A stretch of 52,037 nt of DNA, from contig CAZMCT010000011.1 of the NCBI GenBank assembly GCA_964564785.1, positions 1 to 52,037 of the forward strand. The letters are read 5' to 3'. The notes under the pieces are model-generated. The model ran no database searches, was not told where the DNA came from, and saw only the letters and a program-made list of their open reading frames with translations. Positions 25,396 through 33,359 of this stretch are shown piece by piece. The first letter of the stretch is position 1. Every line of letters starts with the position of its first letter. Made by a program: the position numbers and the translations under genes. The DNA comes from CAZMCT01 sp964564785 (GTDB lineage: Bacteria > Planctomycetota > Phycisphaerae > UBA1845 > Fen-1342).

Positions 25396-26262
25396 ATGAA
25401 GGTCGGTTATTTCCCCGGTTGCTCGATGGAGGGCTCGGGGCGCGAGTACGGCGAGTCGCTGGAAGCGGTCGCGGGGCGGCTGGGGATCGAGCTGTGCGAG
25501 GTCCCGGATTGGAACTGCTGCGGGGCCACGGCCGCGCACAACCTCAATCACAAGCTCGCGCTCGCCCTCCCGGCCCGCATCCTCGCCCAAGCGGAACGGG
25601 CGGGGTTCGACGAGCTGGTTGTTCCGTGCTCGGCCTGCTACTCGCGGCTGGCCGCGACGCGGCACGAGCTGCGGCACGACGACCGGCTGCGGAGCGAGAT
25701 CGAGGACGTGATCGAGCTGAACTACGCGGGCGCGGTGCAGGTCCTGAGCGTGCTCGACCTGCTGCGGCGCGTGCCGGCCGACGAGCTGAAGGCCAAGGTC
25801 GCGGCGCCCTTCGCCCACAAGGTCGCCTGCTACTACGGTTGCTACCTGACGCGGCCGAAGGAGCTGGCCTGCTGCCGGCGGCTCGAGGACCCGACCGAAA
25901 TGGACGAGCTGGCGCGGGCGGCGGGGGCCGAGCCGGTCACCTGGGCGTTCAAGGTCGAGTGCTGCGGCGCGGGGCTGTCGGTCTCGCGGACGAGCAGCGT
26001 GGCCGAGCTGTCGGGGCGGATCGTGGCCGACGCGGCCGGCCGCGGGGCGGAGGCGATCATCGTCGCCTGCCCGATGTGCCACACGAACCTGGACCTGCGA
26101 CGCGATGCGATCAACCGGCACCTGCGGCAGGCGTACGCGCTGCCGGTGCTGTACATCACGCAACTGCTGGGGCTGGCGCTGGGCTGCGGCGAGCGCGAGC
26201 TGGGCTTGCACAGGCATCACGTGCCCGTCGCGCTGCGTGCGGGCGAGAAGGTAACAGGGTGA
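25396..26262 (+). CDS. hdrB: Heterodisulfide reductase-like subunit B (HdrB)
   Basis: 288 aa. Contains two CCG domains whose cysteines hold the noncubane [4Fe-4S] clusters that reduce disulfides in HdrB: WNCCGATAAH with CSACYSRL (~48-80) and ECCGAGL with CPMCHTNLD (~195-235). In bacteria with FlxABCD-HdrABC the acceptor is thought to be a protein or small-molecule disulfide (DsrC in sulfate reducers). ATG 25396 follows AGCGGAGCGAGG. The C-terminal EKVTG is encoded by the left arm of an inverted repeat. Confidence 0.9.
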   Translation: MKVGYFPGCSMEGSGREYGESLEAVAGRLGIELCEVPDWNCCGATAAHNLNHKLALALPARILAQAERAGFDELVVPCSACYSRLAATRHELRHDDRLRSEIEDVIELNYAGAVQVLSVLDLLRRVPADELKAKVAAPFAHKVACYYGCYLTRPKELACCRRLEDPTEMDELARAAGAEPVTWAFKVECCGAGLSVSRTSSVAELSGRIVADAAGRGAEAIIVACPMCHTNLDLRRDAINRHLRQAYALPVLYITQLLGLALGCGERELGLHRHHVPVALRAGEKVTG

Positions 26263-26384
26263 CAAAGTGAGAAGGTGACGGCGTGAAGCACACCGCGAGG
26301 ACAGGTGGTTCCTTCTGCCGGCGGAAAGCGCCGCGTGCGGCGAACCGCCCGTTGTTACCTGGTTACTTTGTTACCTTGTCACGC
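26245..26384. repeat. Inverted repeat between hdrB and hdrA, left arm translated
   Basis: Left GAGAAGGTAACAGGGTGACAAAG... (26245-26281); right GTTACCTGGTTACTTTGTTACCTTGTCACGCC (arms 26354-26384). The left arm encodes the last residues and stop of hdrB. Confidence 0.7.
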
Positions 26385-26418
26385 CTTCCGACTACGCCGG
26401 GATTTGAGGGAAGCTAGC

Positions 26419-28410
26419 ATGGCTCGCATCGGCGTCTTCATCTGCCACTGCGGCGAGAACATCGGGGCCACGGTCGACTGCGTCGCCGTCGCGAAAGCGG
26501 CCGGAGAGCTGCCGGGCGTGGTGCACGCGGTGGACTACAAGTACATGTGCTCGGACCCCGGGCAGAACCAGATCAAGGAAGCCATCCGCGAGAAGCAACT
26601 GACCGGCGTAGTCGTCGGGGCCTGCTCGCCACGCATGCACGAGCCCACGTTTCGCCGGGCGTGCGCCGAGGCCGGGCTGAACCCCTTCCTGTGCGAGATG
26701 GCCAACCTGCGCGAGCACTGCTCCTGGGTGCACGAGAAGGGCGAGGACACGACGCAGAAAGCGATCGACCTGGTGCGCATCCTGGTCGAGAAGGTCAAGC
26801 GCAACCGGCCGCTGACGCCGATCAAGGTCCCGGTCACCAAGACCGCGCTCGTGCTGGGCGGGGGGATCGCGGGGATCCAGGCCGCCCTCGACATCGCCAA
26901 CGCCGGGCACAAGGTGATCCTGGTCGAGCGGGAGCCGTCGATCGGCGGCCACATGGCTCAGCTTTCGGAGACCTTCCCCACGCTCGACTGCTCGCAGTGC
27001 ATCCTCACGCCGCGGATGGTCGAGGTGGCGCAGCACCCGAACATCACGCTCTACACCTACAGCGAGCTGGAGACGCTCGAGGGCTTCATCGGCAACTTCA
27101 AGGCCACGATCCGCAAGAAGGCCCGCAGCATCGACGAGAAGCTGTGCACCGGCTGCGGGGCCTGCGCGCAGAAATGCGCCATGAAGAAGATCCCCAGCGA
27201 GTTCAACGCCGGGCTCGGGCTGCGGACCGCGATCTACGTCCCGTTCCCGCAGGCCGTGCCGAACAAGCCCGTGATCGACAAGGCGAAGTGCACATATTAC
27301 AAGACCGGCCGCTGCAAGCTGTGCGAGAAGGCCTGCCCGCCGCAGGCCATTCGCTTCGACCAGCCCGACGAGCTGGTCACGCACGACGTCGGGGCCGTCG
27401 TCGTCGCCACCGGCTATGAAGTCAAGGGCGCCGATTTCTTCCCCGAATACGGCTACGGCCAGTACAAGGACGTGCTCACCGGCCTGCAATTCGAGCGGCT
27501 GCTGTCCGCGTCGGGCCCGACCGGCGGCGTGCCCAAGCGGCCGTCGGACGGCAAGGTGCCCGAGAAGGTGGTGTTCATCGCCTGCGCGGGCAGTCGCGAC
27601 CCGGCCAAGGGCGTGAATTACTGCTCCAAGATCTGCTGCATGTATACCGCCAAGCACGCCATGCTCTACAAGCACAAGGTGCATCACGGCGATGCGACGG
27701 TGTTCTACATGGACATCCGCGCCGGCGGGAAGATGTACGAGGAGTTCGTCCGCCGCGCGATCGAGGAGGACCACGTCCGCTACGTCCGCGGCCGCGTTTC
27801 GCGGATCTACGAGCGCGACGGGAAGCTGGTGGTGAAGGGCGTCGACACGCTGCTGAACAGCCGGCCGGTGGAGATCGAGGCCGACCTGGTCGTGCTGGCC
27901 AGCGCGATGGTCCCGCAGCCCGATGCCGAGGCCCTGGCCCAGAAGATGAAGATCAGCTACGACCAGGACAAGTTCCTGTCGGAGGCGCACCCGAAGCTGC
28001 GCCCGGTGGAGATGAACACGGCCGGGGTGTTCGTCGCGGGTGCGTGCCAGGCCCCGAAGGACATCCCGGAAACCGTGGCCCAGGCGAGCGGTGCGGCCAG
28101 CAAGGTGTGCGGGCTGTTCAGCAAGGACGAGCTGGCCCGCGAGCCGGTGGTGGCGGTCGTGAACCGGACGGGTCCGCCCAATTGGTCGACATGCGTGGGC
28201 TGTTTCCTGTGCGAGACGGCGTGCGCGTACGGGGCGATCGAGAAGGAAGAGATCAAGAGCCGCGACGGCAAGGTGCTCAAGGTCGTCGCGAAAGTGAACC
28301 AGGGCGTGTGCCAGGGCTGCGGGACGTGCGTGGCGCTGTGCCGGTCGAAGTCCATAGACTTGCAGGGCTTCACGAACGAGCAGGTGTTTGCGGAGCTGCT
28401 GGCGATTTGA
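26419..28410 (+). CDS. hdrA: Heterodisulfide reductase-like flavoprotein subunit A (HdrA)
   Basis: 663 aa from ATG 26419 with GAGGGA upstream. FAD protein that bifurcates electrons between a low- and a high-potential path. The N-terminal domain (1-140) has ICHCGENIG and VVGACSPRMHEPTF; the FAD Rossmann motif ALVLGGGIAGIQAAL is at ~145-160, with FPTLDCSQCILTPRM after it. [4Fe-4S] motifs are CTGCGACAQKC (~245) and CKLCEKACPP (~295); a C-terminal ferredoxin domain has CVGCFLCETACAYGAIE and CQGCGTCVALCRSKSI. Central member of the Hdr-Flx complex. Cytoplasmic. Confidence 0.93.
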   Translation: MARIGVFICHCGENIGATVDCVAVAKAAGELPGVVHAVDYKYMCSDPGQNQIKEAIREKQLTGVVVGACSPRMHEPTFRRACAEAGLNPFLCEMANLREHCSWVHEKGEDTTQKAIDLVRILVEKVKRNRPLTPIKVPVTKTALVLGGGIAGIQAALDIANAGHKVILVEREPSIGGHMAQLSETFPTLDCSQCILTPRMVEVAQHPNITLYTYSELETLEGFIGNFKATIRKKARSIDEKLCTGCGACAQKCAMKKIPSEFNAGLGLRTAIYVPFPQAVPNKPVIDKAKCTYYKTGRCKLCEKACPPQAIRFDQPDELVTHDVGAVVVATGYEVKGADFFPEYGYGQYKDVLTGLQFERLLSASGPTGGVPKRPSDGKVPEKVVFIACAGSRDPAKGVNYCSKICCMYTAKHAMLYKHKVHHGDATVFYMDIRAGGKMYEEFVRRAIEEDHVRYVRGRVSRIYERDGKLVVKGVDTLLNSRPVEIEADLVVLASAMVPQPDAEALAQKMKISYDQDKFLSEAHPKLRPVEMNTAGVFVAGACQAPKDIPETVAQASGAASKVCGLFSKDELAREPVVAVVNRTGPPNWSTCVGCFLCETACAYGAIEKEEIKSRDGKVLKVVAKVNQGVCQGCGTCVALCRSKSIDLQGFTNEQVFAELLAI

Positions 28411-28411
28411 G

Positions 28412-28543
28412 GAAAACCACAGAGACACAGAGGACACAAAAATTCACAGAGAACGGGAACAGGAGGACTGCTGAGGCTCGCCGAGCCACAGTACTTGGAC
28501 CTTCGCGGTGGCCCTCTGTGTTCTCTGTGTCTGTGTGGTGAAT
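28412..28543. repeat. Inverted repeat of the ACAGAGACACAGAGG family between hdrA and flxD
   Basis: Left ACCACAGAGACACAGAGGACAC (arms 28416-28437, extending to TTCACAGAGAACG) and right CCTCTGTGTTCTCTGTGTCTGTGTGGTG (arms 28512-28540). The left arm begins 6 bases after the hdrA stop and the right arm ends just before GGAGG of flxD. Confidence 0.8.
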
Positions 28544-28559
28544 CTTCGCGGAGGCCGAG

Positions 28560-29018
28560 ATGGCCGACTTTGATCCCAAGATCGTCGCCTTCGTCTGCAA
28601 CTGGTGTACCTACGCCGGCGCGGACCTGACCGGCACCAGCCGCATCAAGTACGCCGTCAACCCGCGGATCATCCGCCTGCCCTGCACCGGACGGATCGAC
28701 TTCATGCTGCTGCTCCAGGCCTTCGGGCAGGGGGCCGACGGCATCATCGTCTCCGGCTGCCACCCGGGCGACTGCCACTACACCGCGGGCAACTTCCACG
28801 CCCGCCGGCGCTGGATCCTGTTCCGCCGGCTGCTGGATTTCATCGGCGTCGACCTGCGGCGGGTGACGTTTTCGTGGGTCTCGGCCGCGGAAGGGGCGAA
28901 GTGGGCCGAGCTGGTGAACGAAGTGGTGGACAACGTCCGCAAGCTCGGGCCGTACACCGAGTTCCCGCGGCGGCTGGACGGGCGCGTCGCGGCTGCGGCC
29001 GCTGCGAGTTGTCAATAG
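28560..29018 (+). CDS. flxD: MvhD-like [2Fe-2S] electron-transfer subunit (FlxD)
   Basis: 152 aa from ATG 28560 with a strong GGAGG. Homologue of the delta subunit of methyl-viologen-reducing hydrogenase, which links an electron input module to HdrA. The conserved cysteines are in FVCNWCTYAGADL (~12-24), LPCTGRIDF (~45) and SGCHPGDCHY (~65-73). The tail is Ala-rich. Within this operon it should connect FlxA (NADH side) to HdrA. The symbol follows the D. vulgaris flxABCD-hdrABC cluster and is inferred from order and family. Confidence 0.85.
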   Translation: MADFDPKIVAFVCNWCTYAGADLTGTSRIKYAVNPRIIRLPCTGRIDFMLLLQAFGQGADGIIVSGCHPGDCHYTAGNFHARRRWILFRRLLDFIGVDLRRVTFSWVSAAEGAKWAELVNEVVDNVRKLGPYTEFPRRLDGRVAAAAAASCQ

Positions 29019-29045
29019 AGATTGGCCAGTAGCGAGTTGAGAATC

Positions 29046-29852
29046 ATGCCGACACTTCAGGAATCGGCCCAGAGGCTGCTCGAATCCGGCGCGGTCCAGG
29101 TCGTGATCGGCCACGCGGCCGGCAGCACTCCCGAGCGCACGCGGCCGGTGTTCATCCGCCAGCCGGCCGACGCGGCACAGCTCGTCTGGAACGAGCACTG
29201 CCGCCAGAACCTGGCCGTCTACCTGATGAAGCCCGAAATCAAGGCGCTGGGCAAAGCGGCCGTCGTCGCCTCGCCGACGACGCTGCGGACCCTGCTGCAA
29301 TACGGTGTAGAGAACCAGCTCGCGGCCGACGCGGTCCGCGCCCTCGCCGTGTCCGATAAAGGCGAGGTCGTCGAGCTCGGCACGCTGGCCGAGGTCGAGC
29401 AGCACGTGGCCCAGCTCCCGCACGGGCTGGCCGAGGCCGAGCGGGCCGAGCTGGCGAAACTCGACGCGCTGACCCGCGAGCAGCGCTGGGAGTTCTGGTA
29501 TGGCGAGCTGGCGCGGTGCGTGAAGTGCTACGCCTGCCGCGCGGCGTGCCCGCTGTGCTACTGCACGAAGTGCATTACCGAGAACAACCAGCCGCAGTGG
29601 GTCCCGGTCGCGTCGGACCCGCTGGGCAACCTGGAATGGAACGTGGTGCGGGCGATGCACCTGGCCGGCCGATGCGTGAACTGCGGCTCATGTGCCGAGG
29701 CCTGCCCCGCCGGCATCCGCATCGACCTGCTCAACCACGTGCTGGCCGAGGAGGCTCGGACGCAGTTCGGGGCCGAGGCGGGGGCCGGCCTGCGCAAGGA
29801 CTACGCCCTCGCGGCCTTCAAGCCCGAGGACAAGGAGAGCTTCATCCGTTGA
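29046..29852 (+). CDS. flxC: Iron-sulfur subunit of the Flx-Hdr complex (FlxC-like)
   Basis: 268 aa from ATG 29046 (MPTLQESAQRLLESGAVQ). The N-terminal half (~1-150) has a fold also used by 4Fe-4S subunits of F420-/formate-dehydrogenase-like complexes; no cysteines are needed there. The C-terminal half has CVKCYACRAACPLCYCTKC (~160-178) and CVNCGSCAEACPAGI (~216-230), two [4Fe-4S] sites. Its place between FlxD and the AsrA-like FlxB supports electron transfer from NADH to HdrA. The exact Flx letter is inferred. Confidence 0.75.
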   Translation: MPTLQESAQRLLESGAVQVVIGHAAGSTPERTRPVFIRQPADAAQLVWNEHCRQNLAVYLMKPEIKALGKAAVVASPTTLRTLLQYGVENQLAADAVRALAVSDKGEVVELGTLAEVEQHVAQLPHGLAEAERAELAKLDALTREQRWEFWYGELARCVKCYACRAACPLCYCTKCITENNQPQWVPVASDPLGNLEWNVVRAMHLAGRCVNCGSCAEACPAGIRIDLLNHVLAEEARTQFGAEAGAGLRKDYALAAFKPEDKESFIR

Positions 29853-29867
29853 CGCTGAAGCAGACAG

Positions 29868-29994
29868 CCACCGGGACACAGACAGCACAGAGGTGCACGG
29901 AGGCGGCTCTGAAGTGCAGGAGAAGCAGCGCACTTGCGGCGGGCCCCTTTTTCGTCTCCGGGGCTCTCCGTGTGCTCCGTGTCTCGGTGGTGAA
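29868..29994. repeat. Inverted repeat of the ACAGAG/CACGGAGG family between flxC and flxB
   Basis: Left CCACCGGGACACAGACAGCACAGAGG (in 29868-29893, then TGCACGGAGG) and right CTCTCCGTGTGCTCCGTGTCTCGGTGGTG (in 29964-29992). Same family as the hdrA-flxD and flxB-flxA junctions with compensating A/G differences. Confidence 0.75.
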
Positions 29995-30009
29995 CCCTCG
30001 GAATCAGAC

Positions 30010-31023
30010 ATGACCACTTCCATCTTGCAGAGAGACTCGCTCCCCCAGCTTCTGGCCGCTCTGCGCGCGGCCGGCCAGCGCGTCATCGCTCCCGTCCGGC
30101 AGGGCAAACGCACCGTGTTCGCCGAGCTGCCCGACGGGCAGGCCCCGGCCGGCGGGATCCAAACCGCCGAGTCGCCGAAGACCGTGGTCTTTCCGCGGTA
30201 CGAGCCGATCCTCAGCTACCGATTCGCGGGCAAGGACGTGCAGCCGCAGGTCGCCGCGATCGACGCCCGGCCAACCGTGCTCTTCGGCGCCCGGCCGTGC
30301 GACGCGGCCAGCTTCGCGACGCTCCGGGCGGTGTTCACGTGGGACAGCCCGGATGCCTATTTCGAGCCGAAACTGGCGAACCTGACCGTGATCGGCGCGG
30401 CCTGCACGGAGTGCGACGAGTACTGCTTCTGCACCTCGGTCGGCGGCGGACCGGGCAGCACGGCCGGCAGCGACATCCTGCTGACGGCCATCGATGCGCA
30501 GCGCTACCTGGCCGAGGTTTTGACGGAAAAAGGGCAAGCGGTGGTGCAGCGAGCGGCCAGCCTGTTCACGCCGGCCGACGGAGCCGCGTCGCAGAAAGAC
30601 GCGGCGCTGGCGAAGGTGAAGCCGCGGTTCGACGCCGCCGATCTGGGGCGAAAGCTGCCGGCCGCGTTCGCGAAGGAGGAGGTCTGGAAGGAGCAGTCGC
30701 TGCGCTGCCTGGGCTGCGGGGCGTGCGCGTACGTCTGCCCGACGTGCTCGTGCTTCGACATCCAGGACGAGCGCGACCGGACGCGCGGCGTGCGGTTGCG
30801 CTGCTGGGACTCGTGCGGGTTCGGCCTGTTCACGCTGCACGCCTCGGGGCACAACCCGCGGCACGTGCAGAGCGAGCGCTGGCGGCAGCGGGTGATGCAC
30901 AAGTTCAGCTACCAGCCGGAGCGGCAGGGCGTGCTGGGCTGCGTGGGCTGCGGCCGCTGCTCGCGCGCGTGTCCGGTGGACATGAATCTGGCCGAGCACG
31001 CGGCCGCGCTGGCCGCTCTGTGA
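30010..31023 (+). CDS. flxB: AsrA-like iron-sulfur subunit (FlxB)
   Basis: 337 aa. Resembles the anaerobic sulfite reductase subunit A / hydrogenase beta family of 4Fe-4S proteins. FGARPCDAASF (~95) and CTECDEYCFCTS (~135) are typical of the N-terminal domain; two ferredoxin motifs follow, CLGCGACAYVCPTCSCFD (~233-250) and CVGCGRCSRACPVDM (~312-326). In Flx complexes this protein works with the FlxA flavoprotein. No strong ribosome binding site is seen; ATG 30010 follows the right arm of the inverted repeat directly. Confidence 0.82.
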   Translation: MTTSILQRDSLPQLLAALRAAGQRVIAPVRQGKRTVFAELPDGQAPAGGIQTAESPKTVVFPRYEPILSYRFAGKDVQPQVAAIDARPTVLFGARPCDAASFATLRAVFTWDSPDAYFEPKLANLTVIGAACTECDEYCFCTSVGGGPGSTAGSDILLTAIDAQRYLAEVLTEKGQAVVQRAASLFTPADGAASQKDAALAKVKPRFDAADLGRKLPAAFAKEEVWKEQSLRCLGCGACAYVCPTCSCFDIQDERDRTRGVRLRCWDSCGFGLFTLHASGHNPRHVQSERWRQRVMHKFSYQPERQGVLGCVGCGRCSRACPVDMNLAEHAAALAAL

Positions 31024-31030
31024 ACCGAAA

Positions 31031-31180
31031 GAAAACCACGGAGAGACAGAGGGCACAGAGATGCACAGAGAAGAGCCGAGTGGTCGCCTGGCGCACGGCA
31101 GCGCGCGTCGCGCCATCCACCATGTCGCTCGCTGTCACTTTCGATGTGACCCGCTGTCCCCTCTGTGTCTCTGTCGCGAA
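31031..31180. repeat. Inverted repeat of the ACAGAG family between flxB and flxA
   Basis: Left AAAACCACGGAGAGACAGAGGG (arms 31032-31053, then CACAGAGATGCACAGAG) and right CCGCTGTCCCCTCTGTGTCTCTGTCGCG (arms 31151-31178). Confidence 0.75.
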
Positions 31181-31197
31181 TACGTGGGAGTGACGTG

Positions 31198-32064
31198 ATG
31201 ACCGCCGTGGCCCCGAAAGCGTGCACCTGCGACCGCAACGTGTACGTGCCCTACCGCATGCGGATTGCGAAGATCACCGAGGAGGCGCCCGCGGTGCGCA
31301 CCTTCCGGCTCGAGTTTCTCGATCCGGCCGAGGGCGCCGCGTTCTCGTTCAAGGCCGGGCAGTTCGGCGAATACTCGGTCTACGGCGAGGGCGAGTCGAC
31401 GTTCTGCATTGCCAGCCCGCCGACCCGCAGGGGCTACATCGAGTGCACGTTCCGCCAGACCGGCCGCGTCACCAGTGCCTTGGCCGACCGTGAAGAGGGC
31501 GACGTGATCGGCTTTCGCGGACCGTACGGCAACGTGTTCCCGATCGAGCAGTGGGAGAGAAAGCACATCCTGTTCATCGCCGGCGGAATCGCGCTGCCGC
31601 CCATGCGCTGCGTGATCTGGAACGTGCTCGACTTGCGCGAGCGGTATGGGGACGTGAGCATCGTCTACGGCGCCCGCACCGTCGCCGACCTGGTGTACAA
31701 GCACGAGCTGGCCGACTGGGGGCAGCGCAAAGACGTGAACCTGGCCGTCACGGTCGACCCCGGCGGCCAGACGCCCGACTGGAAGGGCAGGGTCGGGTTC
31801 GTGCCGACGATCGTCGACGAGCTCAAGCCCAAGCCCGAGAACACCATCGCGGTCGTCTGCGGCCCGCCGATCATGATCAAGCTCACGATGCCCGTGCTGG
31901 CGAAGCTGGGCTTCACGCCCGAGCAGATCTACACCACGCTCGAGAACCGCATGAAGTGCGGCGTGGGCAAGTGCGGCCGGTGCAACGTGGGCAAGGTGTT
32001 CGTCTGCAAGGACGGACCGGTGTTCACGCTGGCGCAACTCAACGCGCTGCCGGCGGAGTACTAG
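31198..32064 (+). CDS. flxA: FAD/NAD(P)-binding oxidoreductase with C-terminal [2Fe-2S] (FlxA)
   Basis: 288 aa. Ferredoxin-NADP reductase-like flavoprotein, the presumed NADH entry point of the complex. The FAD-binding barrel (~15-110) has FKAGQFGEYSVYG and TFCIASPPTR; the NAD-binding domain (~120-235) has HILFIAGGIALPPMRCV and VVCGPPIMIK. The C-terminal Cys cluster MKCGVGKCGRCNVGKVFVCKDG (split MKCGVGKCGRC / NVGKVFVCKDG, ~255-277) holds a [2Fe-2S], as in PyrK and anaerobic sulfite reductase subunit B. Last gene of the operon; a REP cluster follows. Confidence 0.87.
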   Translation: MTAVAPKACTCDRNVYVPYRMRIAKITEEAPAVRTFRLEFLDPAEGAAFSFKAGQFGEYSVYGEGESTFCIASPPTRRGYIECTFRQTGRVTSALADREEGDVIGFRGPYGNVFPIEQWERKHILFIAGGIALPPMRCVIWNVLDLRERYGDVSIVYGARTVADLVYKHELADWGQRKDVNLAVTVDPGGQTPDWKGRVGFVPTIVDELKPKPENTIAVVCGPPIMIKLTMPVLAKLGFTPEQIYTTLENRMKCGVGKCGRCNVGKVFVCKDGPVFTLAQLNALPAEY

Positions 32065-32109
32065 GTCGGAGGGTAGTGCGCGCGAATCTCCTTCCCCGGG
32101 CAAGGGGAT

Positions 32110-32368
32110 CGTGTGACACGGCCGACACGGCAGTGGCACACGGCCCTGCGCGGCTGCGCCGCCGCGGACCGTGCCACGCCGCCAGATCACCGCCGGGGGC
32201 GACGGTGCCACAGCGCCAGATCACCGCCGGGGGCGGCGGTGCCACAACGCCGGATCACCGCCGGCGGCGGTGCCACAATGCCGGATCACCGCCGGGGGCG
32301 ACGGTGCCACAATGTGTGGCTCAGCCGCCCTCGGCTGAGGGATCACCGCCGGGGGCGGCGGTGCCACA
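32110..32368. repeat. REP cluster: five GATCACCGCC...GTGCCACA copies plus one opposite palindrome
   Basis: Copies at 32185-32212, 32219-32246, 32253-32277 (3 bases shorter), 32284-32311 and 32341-32368, with starts spaced 34, 34, 31 and 57 bases apart. The wider last step holds TGTGGCTCAGCCG-CCCT-CGGCTGAG (32315-32339) in the opposite orientation. A GCCGACACGGCAGTGGCACA palindrome (about 32113-32132) precedes. Sequences match the REPs around the RAYT at 18.5-19.4 kb. Spacers of 3-7 bases exclude a CRISPR array. Confidence 0.88.
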
Positions 32369-32391
32369 ACGGCCGCGCGGGACACGGGCCG

Positions 32392-33000
32392 CTACTGCCA
32401 GCGAATGGTGACGTCCCAGCCGGTCTGCCGGTAGAAACCGGCCAGCAGGACCTCCGCCCGCGATTTCGCCTGCATGACGAAGTCGGGCGACACGACCGCG
32501 CGCTCGACCTCGGCCTGCGCCGCCCGCATGCAGTCGGCCAAAAGGTCCGCCCGCGGGTCGGCGAACGGGTTGATCGCGGCCAGCCCGGTCTTCCGCAGGT
32601 CGTACAGACGCGTCCGCTCGTGGTTCACCCGCGGGCGCTCCGGCCGCGGGGTGGGCAGCTCCACCACCGCCCGCCGCGCTGCATCGTCGCGTTCGACGAT
32701 CGCGATCGCGTCGAGATCGACCGCGATGTCGGCGTCGCCATGCACGAGCACGACCCCCTCGGCCCCCGCGTTCGCGCCCTCAATAATGCTTGCCACCTGC
32801 ACCCGCAGCACGGCCAGCTTCGCGATCGCCCGCACATCCTCGATCCGCGGTCCGGCCGACGTGATCCGCACCGCACCGCTTTGCCGCCCGATCTGGAATC
32901 CGCCCCACACCAGGGCCGCCAAGCCCGCGGCCAGCAGCGGCCATGCCATGAGCCCCGGCAGCGCCAGCCGCCCGGTCCGCTCCGTCATCGCGCCATCCAT
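32392..33000 (-). CDS. DUF4230 membrane-anchored protein
   Basis: 202 aa from ATG 33000 (MDGAMTERTGR; ATG 32988 also possible). One membrane helix near residues 18-35 (AWPLLAAGLAALVWGGFQIG) is followed by a DUF4230-type domain with ELPTPRPERPRVNHERTRLYDLRKTG and AEVLLAGFYRQTGWDVTIRW. The domain is of unknown function. It lies 4 bases downstream of a 51-aa membrane protein, so the two are probably translated together. Confidence 0.75.
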   Translation of the reverse strand: MDGAMTERTGRLALPGLMAWPLLAAGLAALVWGGFQIGRQSGAVRITSAGPRIEDVRAIAKLAVLRVQVASIIEGANAGAEGVVLVHGDADIAVDLDAIAIVERDDAARRAVVELPTPRPERPRVNHERTRLYDLRKTGLAAINPFADPRADLLADCMRAAQAEVERAVVSPDFVMQAKSRAEVLLAGFYRQTGWDVTIRWQ

Positions 33001-33004
33001 AGCT

Positions 33005-33160
33005 TCACTCACTCGTCGCAGGCGGCACCGGGCGCCACTCCGGCCGGCCGCCGGTGCAGGCACAGGCGTGCAGCCGCGCGACCACCAGCAGAGCGAACAA
33101 GACCAGGACGCCCGTCAGCACCGCCCGCAGCCGCCGGCGCAGCCCGTACCATCCGAGCAT
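33005..33160 (-). CDS. Small single-pass membrane protein (51 aa)
   Basis: ATG 33160 to TGA 33005-33007, preceded by GGAGCGG. The sequence is a basic N-terminus (MLGWYGLRRRLRAV), one hydrophobic helix (LTGVLVLFALLVVARL), then HACACTGGRPEWRPVPPATSE. The stop is 4 bases before the DUF4230 start, indicating translational coupling. No known family; the basic-then-hydrophobic pattern and close spacing support it as a real gene. Confidence 0.55.
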   Translation of the reverse strand: MLGWYGLRRRLRAVLTGVLVLFALLVVARLHACACTGGRPEWRPVPPATSE

Positions 33161-33359
33161 TCGTACCGCTCCGCGCGGCCGGGGTTGCGGCCTCCGTGCC
33201 GCGCCGCACGGATTCTACTCCGCCCTGCCGCCCGCGGCAGCGCCGGCGCCGCGTTCAGGAGCCGGCCGCCGGTTTGCAGAGCCGGACAGCGATGAAAGCG
33301 GGCCGCCCGAGCGGACTCGAGCGGCCCTTCGCGGAGGTTTTCAGCAATAGGCTCTGGGG

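Noticed and set aside
32185..32368. Regular repeats resembling a CRISPR array
   Set aside because: Spacing between repeats is only 3-7 bases (one 29-base step holds another palindrome), the repeats are imperfect, and there are no cas genes. They match REPs near the RAYT.
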